Assembly (NCBI GenBank): GCA_963933055.1
Contig: CAWVSY010000021.1
Span: forward strand, 1 to 56,371
Direction: 5' to 3'
Origin: Oleispira sp963933055
Lineage (GTDB): Bacteria > Pseudomonadota > Gammaproteobacteria > Pseudomonadales > Oceanobacteraceae
Length of the DNA: 56,371 nt
Notes under the pieces: generated by a model
What the model was told of the DNA's origin: nothing
Seen by the model: the letters and a program-made list of their open reading frames with translations, nothing else
Database searches by the model: none
Position numbers and translations under genes: made by a program
Shown: positions 44,730 through 53,696 of the stretch, piece by piece
How positions within the stretch are numbered: position 1 is the first letter of the stretch
How the letters are laid out: each line of letters begins with the position of its first letter

Positions 44730-46214
44730 CTACTTAATAGAGCGAAGTCTGAACTCGACTATGGCAAAAATAGCCATCGCAATGCCTAATACAGGAAAAC
44801 AGATCGCAAGCAATACACTCATCACGATTAATGTTTTTGCAGATCGGCTTATTTTTCTTAACGAGCCAAGTTTAGGGGCGGCAAAGACACCGCTTGGCTT
44901 GCGAGACCACCATAAAACAAAACCACTGATCGCTAATACAATAAGTAATAAACAGACCATCGCCGCGAGTAAAACATTCCACAATCCCAGCGTTCCTTTA
45001 TGCAACGGAATACCCAAAGCCATCGCTTTAGCAACAATATTATAATTCTGCCAGCCAATATCCGCTAATACGTCAGCGCGGTATTGATCGATATGCACGG
45101 TCCGATCATTCATAGGATTGAGCACATCACGACTGCTGGCAATCGACATTAGGGTATAAACCCCTTCTGGCTTTAACGGCAAGGCAATGCGAAAACGATT
45201 ATCTTCCGACAACTGAAAACCTAGGGTTAAGCCCTGCTTCACGATATTATCTAAAGAGATGGGCACGGCGATACGAGCCTTAGATGCGGATATTTCTTGC
45301 ACCTCTTGTTCATCCTTAAAATACGTTGGCAGGGTTGATTGTGGCATAGGAACTTGTTCTAAATTCCAAGGAATTTCATTCAGCTCGCCATCATTTAACT
45401 GACCGTGGGTAATATCAGAGCGCCAGTTACTGGCTCTTTTCTCTACCGGAAAACTGCTAAAAGGTTGCACTAATTGCTGCCCCCAGATTCCGGTCCAAGC
45501 CATTCCTGTTAAGGCAAAAAATAGAATAAACAATGACAAATAAAAACCAAGAGATGAATGAAGGTCTTTCCAAACGGAACGATGTTTATGGCCAGCCTTC
45601 CATTTTTTATACAATAATACGGATAAGTTTTTCGGTAATAAAAACGAGGGGCGTAGTAACTGAGACATAAATGGAGGCAGCAGCATGGACGCCATCCCAG
45701 AACGCGTACTTGGCCAATGAAGATACAGACCACTGACTAAAAGAAATATCATTAAACCCGCAGATAATTCAATCAAAGCATCCCCCACCTTCCCGATCAT
45801 CAAGGTACCATGAAGGTTATCTGCAATGCTGTACCAACGATCTGCACTGTTAAAATCACCTAAAATTTCACCGTTATAAGGGTTAACAAATACCAATAAA
45901 GTAGCAAAATCTTTACCGCGCATTTTAAAAATACTGCTTTGATTCGCGGCAATGGGAGGAATGTATTGCGCAGCAATTAAATTAGGGTACGTCGCGTTGA
46001 CTGCATTGAGCTGATCATCTGCAGAGAGTTTGAAAGATCCATTAGTCGCATCAACATCCACCAGCGTTAACTCGTCACCATACTGCCAAGCATCCGTCCA
46101 AGGACTCGCAAGCATGATTAAGCCAGTAATGGATAGCATGAGAATAAAGGGCACAACGTAAAGACCCGCAAAAAAGTGCCAGCGCCATAACGCTAAATAA
46201 AATTGTTTATTCAT
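44730..46214 (-). CDS. PepSY-associated transmembrane protein
   Basis: This 494-residue inner-membrane protein starts WRWHFFAGLYVVPF, the usual opening of the PepSY_TM family. Helices are visible near residues 15-37, 150-168, 215-240, 405-428 and 455-485. A periplasmic PepSY-like part includes FVNPYNGEILGDF. Conserved His residues in DNLHGTLM and DLHSSLGFYLSLF resemble heme or metal ligands of this family, often linked to iron uptake. No Fur box was found upstream. The substrate is unknown. It lies upstream of the kinase gene on the same strand. Confidence 0.85.
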   Translation of the reverse strand: MNKQFYLALWRWHFFAGLYVVPFILMLSITGLIMLASPWTDAWQYGDELTLVDVDATNGSFKLSADDQLNAVNATYPNLIAAQYIPPIAANQSSIFKMRGKDFATLLVFVNPYNGEILGDFNSADRWYSIADNLHGTLMIGKVGDALIELSAGLMIFLLVSGLYLHWPSTRSGMASMLLPPFMSQLLRPSFLLPKNLSVLLYKKWKAGHKHRSVWKDLHSSLGFYLSLFILFFALTGMAWTGIWGQQLVQPFSSFPVEKRASNWRSDITHGQLNDGELNEIPWNLEQVPMPQSTLPTYFKDEQEVQEISASKARIAVPISLDNIVKQGLTLGFQLSEDNRFRIALPLKPEGVYTLMSIASSRDVLNPMNDRTVHIDQYRADVLADIGWQNYNIVAKAMALGIPLHKGTLGLWNVLLAAMVCLLLIVLAISGFVLWWSRKPSGVFAAPKLGSLRKISRSAKTLIVMSVLLAICFPVLGIAMAIFAIVEFRLRSIK

Positions 46215-46461
46215 TATTTAAAATTGATAACCGTCTTTTTCAATATTTGATTTGACTGATTTAGCCGATACAACCGCACTATGAATAAGTGAAGTAGATA
46301 ATCTGATCCCTCTTTGATCTAAACTTTTCAGCACTATTTCGACACTAATTTTGACATTATAAGATCAGTACTATAACAAAAGAGACTCACCAATGTGCTG
46401 CGGCATAGCGTCGCATCCTCTATTTAACACAGTCAAAGGCCGTAATATCAGGCGTTGTAGA
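46215..46461. other. Intergenic region between PepSY gene and proS
   Basis: About 250 bases contain the upstream regions of both divergent genes. I found no convincing Fur box or coding frame. A 43-codon frame at 46393 is judged accidental. Confidence 0.5.
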
Positions 46462-46490
46462 TTGCTAGACAGGGTAAAAAGCATTAGAAT
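46462..46490 (+). promoter_or_regulatory. Sigma-70-type promoter candidate for proS
   Basis: TTGCTA (46462-46467) and TAGAAT (46485-46490) with an ideal 17-bp spacer, 50 bp before the proS start. Confidence 0.55.
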
Positions 46491-46540
46491 TCTGCCATTA
46501 GATTTCCTTCCTAATTCTCTATGAATCAAGAGCCTTAACT

Positions 46541-48295
46541 ATGCGCGCAACACAATTTTTAATCGCTACGGTAAAAGAAACCCCTACCGATGCCGTCGTA
46601 GTCAGCCACCAGCTGATGCTACGAGCAGGCATGATTCGTAAACTCGCGTCAGGCCTATACACTTGGCTACCATTGGGTTTACGTACTTTGCGCAAAGTAG
46701 AAGGAATTGTGCGTGAAGAGATGAACAAGGCTGATGGCCTTGAAGTATTAATGCCCGCGGTACAACCAGCGGAATTATGGCAAGAAACTGGCCGCTGGTT
46801 CCAGTATGGTGGTGAGTTGTTGCGAGTGAAAGACCGCCATGGTCGTGATTTCTGTGTTGGGCCAACACATGAAGAGGTCATTACCGATTTAGCACGCAAT
46901 GAATTATCCAGCTACAAACAGCTGCCTATCACCTTTTATCAAGTACAAACTAAATTCCGTGACGAAACTCGCCCACGCTTTGGTGTCATGCGTTCGCGTG
47001 AATTCATTATGAAAGATGCCTATTCTTTTCATGCTGACCAAGCCAGCTTAGACGAAACGTATGACAAAATGCACAGTGCCTATAGCAGCATTTTTAGTCG
47101 TTTTGGCCTAGATTTCCGTCCTGTAGATGCCGATACGGGCTCGATTGGTGGTGCTAAATCCCACGAATTTCATGTATTAGCAGAATCCGGTGAAGATGAT
47201 ATTGCCTTCTCTGATAGCTCTGATTACGCAGCCAATGTTGAGCTTGCAGAAGCGTTAGCGCCAGTCGGTGAACGTCCAGCACCTAGCATTGAATTGAGCA
47301 ATATTGATACACCTGATACACACAGCATTGACGATGTTTGCGATTTATTAAAAGTTGATGCTAAAACAGTCATTAAAACGTTGATTGTTTTAGGTGCCCA
47401 AACTGACGCGCAAATTAAAGCAGAAGAACCAGCACCGTTAGTCGCACTGATTGTGCGTGGTGACCACGAACTCAATGAAATTAAAGCAGAAAAACTAGCT
47501 CAAGTAGCCGAACCTCTTGTTTTTGCCAGTGATGCGCAAATTCGTGATGTTATTGGTGCTGGCTCTGGTTCACTTGGCCCTATCGGTTTAGTTGATAAAG
47601 GCATCGATGTCATCGTTGATCGCACTGCAGCACATTGTGCTGACTTTATTTGTGGCGCTAACGAAGACGATAAGCATTCTATGGGTGTGAACTGGGATCG
47701 TGATGTAACGGTCACACAAATTGCGGATCTACGTAATGTGGTTGCGGGTGATCCAAGCCCTTGTGGCGAAGGTAATATCGAAATTAAACGCGGCATCGAA
47801 GTAGGTCATATCTTCCAACTAGGTACCAAGTATTCTGAAGCGTTGAAAGCCTCGGTATTGGACCAAAATGGCAAAGATAAAACCATGACAATGGGTTGCT
47901 ATGGTATTGGCATTAGCCGTGTCGTTGCGGCGGCGATAGAACAAAATAATGATGAAAATGGCATTATCTGGCCAGATGCAATTGCGCCTTTCACCTTAGG
48001 TATTGTGCCTATGGGCGCTCATAAATCTGAGGCCGTTCGTGAAAAATCGGAAGCACTTTATAACGAACTGACACGCTTAGGCATTGATGTTTTCTTTGAC
48101 GATCGAGATAAGAAAACCAGCCCCGGCGTTAAGTTTGCTGATATGGAGTTAATGGGCATTCCACATCGCATTGTTATTAGTGATCGTGGCCTTGAAGCGG
48201 GAACCATCGAATATAAGAATCGCCGCGAAACCGATAAGCAAGAAATTGCGGTTGATGACATCGTCGCCTTCTTAAAAAATGCCATTCAAGCATAA
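46541..48295 (+). CDS. proS: Prolyl-tRNA synthetase
   Basis: This 584-residue class II synthetase charges tRNA-Pro. Motif 2 region is TKFRDETRPRFGVMRSREFIMKD (split by family convention) after GPTHEEVITDL. Motif 3 region is MTMGCYGIGISRVVAA. An insertion of about 170 residues in the middle (from near SIDDVCDLLKV) is the YbaK-like editing domain that clears mischarged Ala-tRNA. This is the bacterial ProS type. The anticodon-binding domain forms the C-terminus. The stop overlaps the next start. Confidence 0.97.
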   Translation: MRATQFLIATVKETPTDAVVVSHQLMLRAGMIRKLASGLYTWLPLGLRTLRKVEGIVREEMNKADGLEVLMPAVQPAELWQETGRWFQYGGELLRVKDRHGRDFCVGPTHEEVITDLARNELSSYKQLPITFYQVQTKFRDETRPRFGVMRSREFIMKDAYSFHADQASLDETYDKMHSAYSSIFSRFGLDFRPVDADTGSIGGAKSHEFHVLAESGEDDIAFSDSSDYAANVELAEALAPVGERPAPSIELSNIDTPDTHSIDDVCDLLKVDAKTVIKTLIVLGAQTDAQIKAEEPAPLVALIVRGDHELNEIKAEKLAQVAEPLVFASDAQIRDVIGAGSGSLGPIGLVDKGIDVIVDRTAAHCADFICGANEDDKHSMGVNWDRDVTVTQIADLRNVVAGDPSPCGEGNIEIKRGIEVGHIFQLGTKYSEALKASVLDQNGKDKTMTMGCYGIGISRVVAAAIEQNNDENGIIWPDAIAPFTLGIVPMGAHKSEAVREKSEALYNELTRLGIDVFFDDRDKKTSPGVKFADMELMGIPHRIVISDRGLEAGTIEYKNRRETDKQEIAVDDIVAFLKNAIQA

Positions 48296-48888
48296 TGGCT
48301 TATCTATGCACGAGCAGGTGGTTACCAAGCCTGCTCGTCATATTGGCAATGATGGTTGGCATGACAGGAAGTTATGCTAACTCCGTTATTGATCAAGAGC
48401 TTAAGCGTGCTTTAGTCAACGCGGTGGCCGATGCAGACAGTTTTGATGATGAATTTGATGCTCAGGTTTGGCTGGTCGATATGTCGGCTCGATTAAAGCG
48501 TTATGTGAAAAATCCTCAGAAGCGCTTGCAACTACTGCGTATGGTTCACAAAGAAGCGACTCGCGCAAAAATTTCTCCCGAGTTAGTTATTTCGGTCATT
48601 CATGTTGAGAGTGCCTTTAATCCCTATGCGGTTTCATACGTTGGTGCCCAAGGCCTAATGCAAGTGATGCCATTTTGGAAAAAAGAGTTAGGGCGAACAG
48701 ATGACAATCTGATTAATGCCAGCACGAATCTACGCTATGGCTGTACAATTTTAAAACATTATCTCGATAGAGAAAAAGGCGATTGGATACGCGCCCTCGC
48801 CCGCTACAATGGCAGCTTAGGCCGCACAAAATACCCTGAAAAAGTCATGAACTTTTGGCAAAAATACTGGTTTGTTAATCACCAGTAA
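48295..48888 (+). CDS. Lytic murein transglycosylase, SLT domain
   Basis: This 197-residue protein has a signal peptide (residues 1-28, ending SYA). The SLT domain runs from about residue 90 to the end. The catalytic Glu is in ISVIHVESAFNPYAVS, followed by GAQGLMQVMPFW, and the distal motif is ALARYNGSLG. It cleaves peptidoglycan glycan strands with 1,6-anhydro product formation. Its ATG shares a base with the proS stop (TAATG), so translation is coupled to proS. It converges with the gene at 48897, with an 8-bp gap. Confidence 0.9.
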   Translation: MAYLCTSRWLPSLLVILAMMVGMTGSYANSVIDQELKRALVNAVADADSFDDEFDAQVWLVDMSARLKRYVKNPQKRLQLLRMVHKEATRAKISPELVISVIHVESAFNPYAVSYVGAQGLMQVMPFWKKELGRTDDNLINASTNLRYGCTILKHYLDREKGDWIRALARYNGSLGRTKYPEKVMNFWQKYWFVNHQ

Positions 48889-48896
48889 AAACGTAT

Positions 48897-49352
48897 TCAG
48901 TTACATATTCTCAAGGAAGCGTTAATAACTGTTTTTCTATTGCTTTTATTTTCTTGAAATTTTCCGTTTGTTTCAATATCACCGCCTCGATCGAAAGACG
49001 GCTTATCTGAATAGTCGCGATCTAAGCGATTTTCAGCAAGCCTATTTTTACCGTCATACATGGATAGCAAACAAGACTTCAACGCGACATCTCCTAATGC
49101 TAGTGCATCTCGCGCTAAAACAACCGCTTCCGCGGCTTTCATACCCAAGACCATCTTCCCCTCAGCAGACTGGGCTCTATAGGGCCAATTATAGACATTG
49201 GCATAATGCTCCAGCGCTCGCCGCATCATTTCTTTTTCTGGATCGGCATCCAATAAATTTTTTAAACAAAGAGAAATATTATTTTTTTCAGCATAAGAAA
49301 GATCAGGATGACCGGCTAAAAACTCAGCAAACGCATCAAATAAATTCACCAT
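48897..49352 (-). CDS. Hypothetical protein of unknown function
   Basis: This 151-residue soluble protein begins MVNLFDAFAEFLAGHPDL. The N-terminal half is helical and acidic (LLDADPEKEMMRRALEHYANVYNW). The C-terminal half is polar and low in hydrophobic residues, and may be disordered. AGGAGAG 5-7 bases before the ATG is a strong ribosome-binding site, which supports expression. I recognise no family. The 260 bp upstream hold no other visible gene. Confidence 0.7.
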   Translation of the reverse strand: MVNLFDAFAEFLAGHPDLSYAEKNNISLCLKNLLDADPEKEMMRRALEHYANVYNWPYRAQSAEGKMVLGMKAAEAVVLARDALALGDVALKSCLLSMYDGKNRLAENRLDRDYSDKPSFDRGGDIETNGKFQENKSNRKTVINASLRICN

Positions 49353-49612
49353 AATCTCTCTCCTAATATTAAATACGCATTAGAAATACATAAAAAGCTC
49401 GGATTAACTGGTTATGTTTAATAGAGGTACTAACAGTTTAAAGTAGACCAGCAGAAACTTGAGATAAAGTTTTCGGTTTTTAAGGTTGTTTTTTCATATT
49501 ACAGGCAGGGTTAAATCAATACGTTTTATACACTGCACCTAGCACTTTTTCTAAGCAATTTGGCATGTAATATTCCACAAAGAACAAACACGATAAGGCA
49601 GAGAATTTTTCA

Positions 49613-50134
49613 CTATTTTGGGTTCTGTTCATTGTACTGAGCTTTTGCAGCGTCTATCTCTCTTGTCAATTTCGCAACGGTCTGCGGCCCCCAAAGCAAT
49701 TTAATTGACGTATTATCTGGCGCAATAATCACCGTTGCTGGCAACCCCTTAACATCAGGAATCAACCACTCTTTTGGCCAAGAACGTAACACAGGAAATT
49801 CAATGCTCATCTTAGCTTTTAACGATTGCAATTCCTCAAGAGTAAGTTCATCAAAGTTATAACCTAGAAGCTTAATATTACTATTAGAATGAGAGGTATT
49901 AAATTCATTCAGCTCTGGAATTTCTTGCCAGCAAGGCTTGCACCATTCCGCCCAAATATTCACAATGCGCCATTGCCCTTGCCAATGATCACTCGGGGTA
50001 AAGCCACCGTCAACCAGCGCAGTCCCTTGACCAAATAACTGACGATACCAAGATGCTTCGCTCATCGGCTTACACCCTGCAAGCATCAATACACTCATAG
50101 CGAGAAGGCATAATTTAATTGGGTTTATTCTCAT
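49613..50134 (-). CDS. TlpA/ResA-like thioredoxin-fold lipoprotein
   Basis: This 173-residue protein has a lipoprotein signal with lipobox LAGC (Cys21). The thioredoxin fold has the redox pair WAEWCKPCWQE near residue 64, followed by GYNFDELTLEELQSLKAK and the cis-Pro segment VKGLPATVII. It probably acts as a membrane-tethered disulfide reductase, facing the periplasm. Its start overlaps the end of the YihY gene by 20 bases, suggesting cotranscription. Confidence 0.88.
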   Translation of the reverse strand: MRINPIKLCLLAMSVLMLAGCKPMSEASWYRQLFGQGTALVDGGFTPSDHWQGQWRIVNIWAEWCKPCWQEIPELNEFNTSHSNSNIKLLGYNFDELTLEELQSLKAKMSIEFPVLRSWPKEWLIPDVKGLPATVIIAPDNTSIKLLWGPQTVAKLTREIDAAKAQYNEQNPK

Positions 50135-51425
50135 TTTTTGCTCTGAAAAATTCTTCTAATGGAGTATTTAACTCTTTCTCAAACAATTGATATTTATTAC
50201 TCAGCTCTTGTAATAAATCATCTTGCTTAAGCCGATCATAACGTTTATCAAAATCAACAGGCTCCATATTTTGCCAGTGCTGAACCGTGTGATTTTCTAA
50301 ATATTGAAATAAATTGTACTGACTTAAATCTCTTATTAAAAAATATTCCACAAGATCATCATGTCGACGTTTACGCTTGATCGTTTTTCCTAGTACCAAT
50401 TTTTTATTAATTAATAACTGCAAGGCTTGGCGCAAAGAGAATTTATTCGTCAATTGAAATTTGTCTTGCAGCATTTTAAATGTCTGTCCTTCCCCTTTTA
50501 TTTGCTTATGCTGTAATTGAGCTAAGATTTGCAGCCCTAATAATAACTGCTCTTGTTCAGAATGCTCAGTAAGTTCGACAACCCCTGCGCCTTCAGCTTC
50601 AAGCCCTAACAAATAAACAACCTCTGCCGAAAATAAGATGACGACCCAAGATACGTATATCCAAAGTAAAAACAGAGGCACCGCCGCAAAAGCCCCGTAG
50701 ATAAGTTGGTAAGATGGAAAAAACGTTGTGGCTGCCGAAAATACTTCTTTGCCTATTTCGAATAATAAACTGGCTAACGCCCCTCCCATTGCAGCATGTT
50801 TTAATAACACATTGCAGTTAGGCACGGCCCAATAAATAAGTGTGAATGCTAGAAAACTAAAGAAATAAGGAATAATAAAAGCCAGTGCAATGGTCCCCGA
50901 CGTCGGCACCCAATCTTCTTTCCAAAGCCCTAGGGAAGCCACATAAGAACTCACCCCAAATCCAGCACTGAGCATCAACGGCCCTAAACTTAGAATCGCC
51001 CAATATAATAAAAAACTGGATAGGCCTTTACGCCCACTTGATAATTGCCATATTTGATTAAACGCATTTTCGATGGCCTGCAGCATCATAAAAGCGGTCA
51101 CCATTAATAAAACAATCCCTACGACGGTCAATTTCTGCGCTTGCTGGGAAAACTGCTGTAGATACCCCATTAAGGCGTCTCCAGAAGCAGGCATTAAGTT
51201 ATCTGTTAACAATTGCTCAATTTCACCACTGCCTTGCTGTAATGAAGGCAATAAAGATAAAACAGAGTAGAGAACCGTCATCAGAGGAACTAATGCAAAT
51301 AACGTGGTATACGTTAATGCCGCTGCTCGAGTTGTATGAGACAGCTTGGTAAAACGCTCGATTGCATGCATTATCAACCGAAAACCATAGAAACGGTTTA
51401 TCATTAACCACCACTCTTTTAACAC
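50115..51425 (-). CDS. YihY/BrkB family inner-membrane protein
   Basis: This 436-residue protein has about six membrane helices in residues 35-270. The family signature is TRAAALTYTTLFALVPLMTVLYSVLS near the start. A soluble C-terminal region (290-436) resembles a winged helix, with FKMLQDKFQLTNKFSLRQALQLL. The family was once called RNase BN in error; its function is not established. I keep GTG 51425 because AGGGG lies 8 bases upstream; an ATG at 51404 is the alternative. Confidence 0.85.
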   Translation of the reverse strand: MLKEWWLMINRFYGFRLIMHAIERFTKLSHTTRAAALTYTTLFALVPLMTVLYSVLSLLPSLQQGSGEIEQLLTDNLMPASGDALMGYLQQFSQQAQKLTVVGIVLLMVTAFMMLQAIENAFNQIWQLSSGRKGLSSFLLYWAILSLGPLMLSAGFGVSSYVASLGLWKEDWVPTSGTIALAFIIPYFFSFLAFTLIYWAVPNCNVLLKHAAMGGALASLLFEIGKEVFSAATTFFPSYQLIYGAFAAVPLFLLWIYVSWVVILFSAEVVYLLGLEAEGAGVVELTEHSEQEQLLLGLQILAQLQHKQIKGEGQTFKMLQDKFQLTNKFSLRQALQLLINKKLVLGKTIKRKRRHDDLVEYFLIRDLSQYNLFQYLENHTVQHWQNMEPVDFDKRYDRLKQDDLLQELSNKYQLFEKELNTPLEEFFRAKNENKPN

Positions 51426-51541
51426 GCAAAATCCCCTAATTTTAATACAATGACCCTTCTTGCTAAATCAATTTCAGATAGCGATGAATGATAGCGATCT
51501 TTTCGCTACAATACTGTAATTACAGCCCTTTAAACATAAGC

Positions 51542-51904
51542 ATGAGCGATTCAATTATGGATGTCACTATCTACCACAACCCGCGTTGTTCTAAATCACG
51601 TCAAACTTTGCAGTTACTGGAAGAAAATGGCGTGAAACCGAGCGTTCGTTTGTATCTTGAAGATACTCCAAGTGCTGAAGAGTTAACAGACCTGATCGCC
51701 AAGCTAGGCATTACACCGCGCGAGTTATTGCGCAAAGGCGAAGAAGCTTATAAAGAAAATCAACTCAGCAATAAAGAACTAACCGATGTCGCTTTAATAA
51801 AAGCCATGATTGAGTTTCCTAAGCTGATTGAGCGCCCGATCGTCGTTAAAGGAGACCATGCTAAACTTGGCCGTCCTCCAGAACAAGTATTGGATTTATT
51901 GTAA
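51542..51904 (+). CDS. arsC: Arsenate reductase family protein (ArsC)
   Basis: This 120-residue protein is a glutaredoxin-type ArsC. The catalytic Cys is in YHNPRCSKSRQTL. The distal residues in LIERPIVVKGDHAKLGRPPEQVLDLL fit the arsenate-binding side. The start is uncertain: ATG 51542 or ATG 51557 (MDVTIYHNPRCS); no clear ribosome-binding site decides. Stress or redox roles are possible instead of arsenate, as no other ars genes are nearby. It overlaps wrbA. Confidence 0.85.
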   Translation: MSDSIMDVTIYHNPRCSKSRQTLQLLEENGVKPSVRLYLEDTPSAEELTDLIAKLGITPRELLRKGEEAYKENQLSNKELTDVALIKAMIEFPKLIERPIVVKGDHAKLGRPPEQVLDLL

Positions 51905-52518
51905 TGGCTACCATCCCTTATGTATTAGTCCTCTATTATAGCCGCGGCGGTACAACAGCGAAAATGGCGCAGGCGATTGCTCAGGGTATCGAGAAAGTTT
52001 CTGGGATCGAAGCTCGCCTTCGCACCGTACCCGCAATCTCCGCCAACTGCGAAGCCAGCGAACCTAGCATTCCCGATAGCGGTGCGATGTATTGCAGTGA
52101 AGATGATTTAAAACATTGTGCAGGCTTAATAATGGGCAGCCCTACACGTTTTGGTAATATGGCCGCGCCGCTTAAATACTTTATTGATAGCACCAGTAAC
52201 TTGTGGCTTACAGGCAAACTGATTAACAAACCTGCTGGGGTTTTCACCGCCACCTCAAGTCTTCATGGTGGCCAAGAAACGACCTTAATGTCGATGGCGC
52301 TACCCTTGATTCATCACGGTATGATTTTCTGTGGCATTCCTTATACCGAATCATCTCTATTGCATACCAAAACCGGAGGCACTCCGTATGGCGCTTCTCA
52401 CTGGGCAGGCAATGAAGGTGAGCGCACACTATCTGAACATGAATCAACGCTTTGCCAAGCTCAAGGCAAACGCATTGCTACGTTAAGCTTGGCGCTGTTA
52501 GCAGGAATGAATCTATGA
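51904..52518 (+). CDS. wrbA: NAD(P)H:quinone oxidoreductase WrbA
   Basis: This 204-residue flavodoxin-like FMN enzyme reduces quinones by two electrons. The FMN phosphate loop is YYSRGGTTAKMAQAIAQG. A second FMN contact region is GSPTRFGNMAAPLKYF. The WrbA insertion and the GGQETTLMSM segment are present. Its ATG uses the last base of the arsC stop (TAATG), and its own stop overlaps the next start, so the set is tightly coupled. Confidence 0.92.
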   Translation: MATIPYVLVLYYSRGGTTAKMAQAIAQGIEKVSGIEARLRTVPAISANCEASEPSIPDSGAMYCSEDDLKHCAGLIMGSPTRFGNMAAPLKYFIDSTSNLWLTGKLINKPAGVFTATSSLHGGQETTLMSMALPLIHHGMIFCGIPYTESSLLHTKTGGTPYGASHWAGNEGERTLSEHESTLCQAQGKRIATLSLALLAGMNL

Positions 52519-52886
52519 ATAAGCTTTTAGTAAGCCGCATCATCTTATTAAGCAGCTACCTAGGATTAATCATCGTATTATTAGCCAGCACCCTAGCCAG
52601 TGGCGGAGAGCATACTGAGGGCACCAGCATCGCCGCCCCCATTGTGCTGTGGTTATTCAAATGCCTCCCCTTATTAATTTTCATTCCAGGCTTAATAAGT
52701 GGTAGTCATAAAACAGCGTCATGGTTATCGTATGTCACTATGATCTATTTCGTGATGGCCATTTTGCTTATGTTTACCACCGGCGCCGATATCTGGGGAA
52801 CATTAATGCCATTAACAACCCTAATATTATTCATTTCAACGATGCTATATACCCGTTGGAAAAAAGAAGAAGAGAAAACATTATGA
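52515..52886 (+). CDS. DUF2069 inner-membrane protein
   Basis: This 123-residue protein has four hydrophobic segments (residues 6-25, 38-56, 65-85 and 92-112). The start is ATG 52515, overlapping the wrbA stop as ATGA. The longer frame from 52452 overlaps wrbA and is not used. From memory, DUF2069 genes follow wrbA in Pseudomonas-like genomes. Function is unknown. Confidence 0.82.
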   Translation: MNKLLVSRIILLSSYLGLIIVLLASTLASGGEHTEGTSIAAPIVLWLFKCLPLLIFIPGLISGSHKTASWLSYVTMIYFVMAILLMFTTGADIWGTLMPLTTLILFISTMLYTRWKKEEEKTL

Positions 52887-53329
52887 AATTAAAAGTCTAT
52901 TTATCCGGTGAAATTCACTCAAATTGGCGTGAAACCATTGCTGAAGGCATTCATAACGCGGGCCTAGACATTGAACTTTCTGGCCCAAATACTGATCATG
53001 CGGCAAGTGATGATTGTGGTGAAATGATTCTTGGCGCAGAAGATAAAGCCTTTTGGAAAGATCACAAAGCCTCAAAGATCAATGCATTGCGCACTCGGAA
53101 ACTGATCGGTGATGCCGATATTGTTGTCGTTCGCTTTGGTGATCAATACAAGCAATGGAATGCCGCATTCGATGCGGGTTATGCAGCGGCATTGAATAAA
53201 TCATTAATCGTCATGCACGATCCAAAGATTACCCACCCTCTTAAAGAGGTTGATGCAGCAGCCCAAGCGGTATGTGAAACCCCTGAACAGGTGGTTGAGA
53301 TCTTTAAGTACATTATTAGAGATTGCTAG
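52883..53329 (+). CDS. ytoQ: YtoQ family protein
   Basis: This 148-residue protein opens MKLKVYLSGEIHSNWRE, the YtoQ family start. It also has SGPNTDHAASD and ADIVVVRFGDQYKQWNAAFDAGYAAAL, which resemble nucleoside 2-deoxyribosyltransferase-like folds. The start is ATG 52883, overlapping the DUF2069 stop as ATGA. The longer frame to 52721 overlaps that gene. No activity is established. It is the last gene of this operon. Confidence 0.87.
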   Translation: MKLKVYLSGEIHSNWRETIAEGIHNAGLDIELSGPNTDHAASDDCGEMILGAEDKAFWKDHKASKINALRTRKLIGDADIVVVRFGDQYKQWNAAFDAGYAAALNKSLIVMHDPKITHPLKEVDAAAQAVCETPEQVVEIFKYIIRDC

Positions 53330-53347
53330 TTTTAGCAACAGGCACAA

Positions 53348-53385
53348 AAAAGCGCATCGATGAATTATTCAAACGATGCGCTTTT
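53348..53385. terminator. Bidirectional terminator after ytoQ
   Basis: 12-bp stem AAAAGCGCATCG/CGATGCGCTTTT (53348-53359, 53374-53385) with A tract before and T tract after. It can serve ytoQ and the reverse-strand zinc-ribbon gene. Confidence 0.85.
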
Positions 53386-53444
53386 CTATTTTCACAGTGT
53401 ATTCTTGATTAATTAGCTAAGAATATCCGTCAAAGTGAGCAATT

Positions 53445-53696
53445 CTAGCGCTCGTCTTCCCACTCACCATCCGTGCTTTCGTCAGCAACTTCGGTCAAGC
53501 TCACTTCTCCACACTTCTTGCACTTACCTTCAACGATAATAACACCGTTAAGTTCATATTCTTTTGGCTCTACCATACCTAAATCAGCGGCCTGACAAGC
53601 ATTACACCAAGTTTGCGTCAAGAAGGCTTCTTTATCTTCTTCGGTACGTTCATCGAAATTACGTTCAATGATTTCGTCATTATTTGTATCAGTCAT
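53445..53696 (-). CDS. Acidic zinc-ribbon-like small protein
   Basis: This 83-residue protein has two Cys pairs, WCNAC and CKKCG, spaced about 30 residues apart as in a zinc ribbon. Both flanks are rich in Asp and Glu (NFDERTEEDKEAF, ADESTDGEWEDER). The protein is otherwise unrecognised. It stands alone, sharing a terminator with ytoQ. Binding to nucleic acid or protein via the ribbon is possible but unproven. Confidence 0.75.
   Translation of the reverse strand: MTDTNNDEIIERNFDERTEEDKEAFLTQTWCNACQAADLGMVEPKEYELNGVIIVEGKCKKCGEVSLTEVADESTDGEWEDER

Noticed and set aside
46215..46330. Possible Fur box upstream of the PepSY gene
   Set aside because: AT-rich GATAA fragments occur, but no 19-bp inverted repeat near the Fur consensus.
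46393..46524. 43-codon frame before proS
   Set aside because: Its composition is unlike neighbouring genes, and it covers the best proS promoter candidate.
52721..52882. Upstream extension of the YtoQ frame
   Set aside because: It overlaps the DUF2069 gene; the family start MKLKVYLSGEIH at 52883 with ATGA overlap is preferred.
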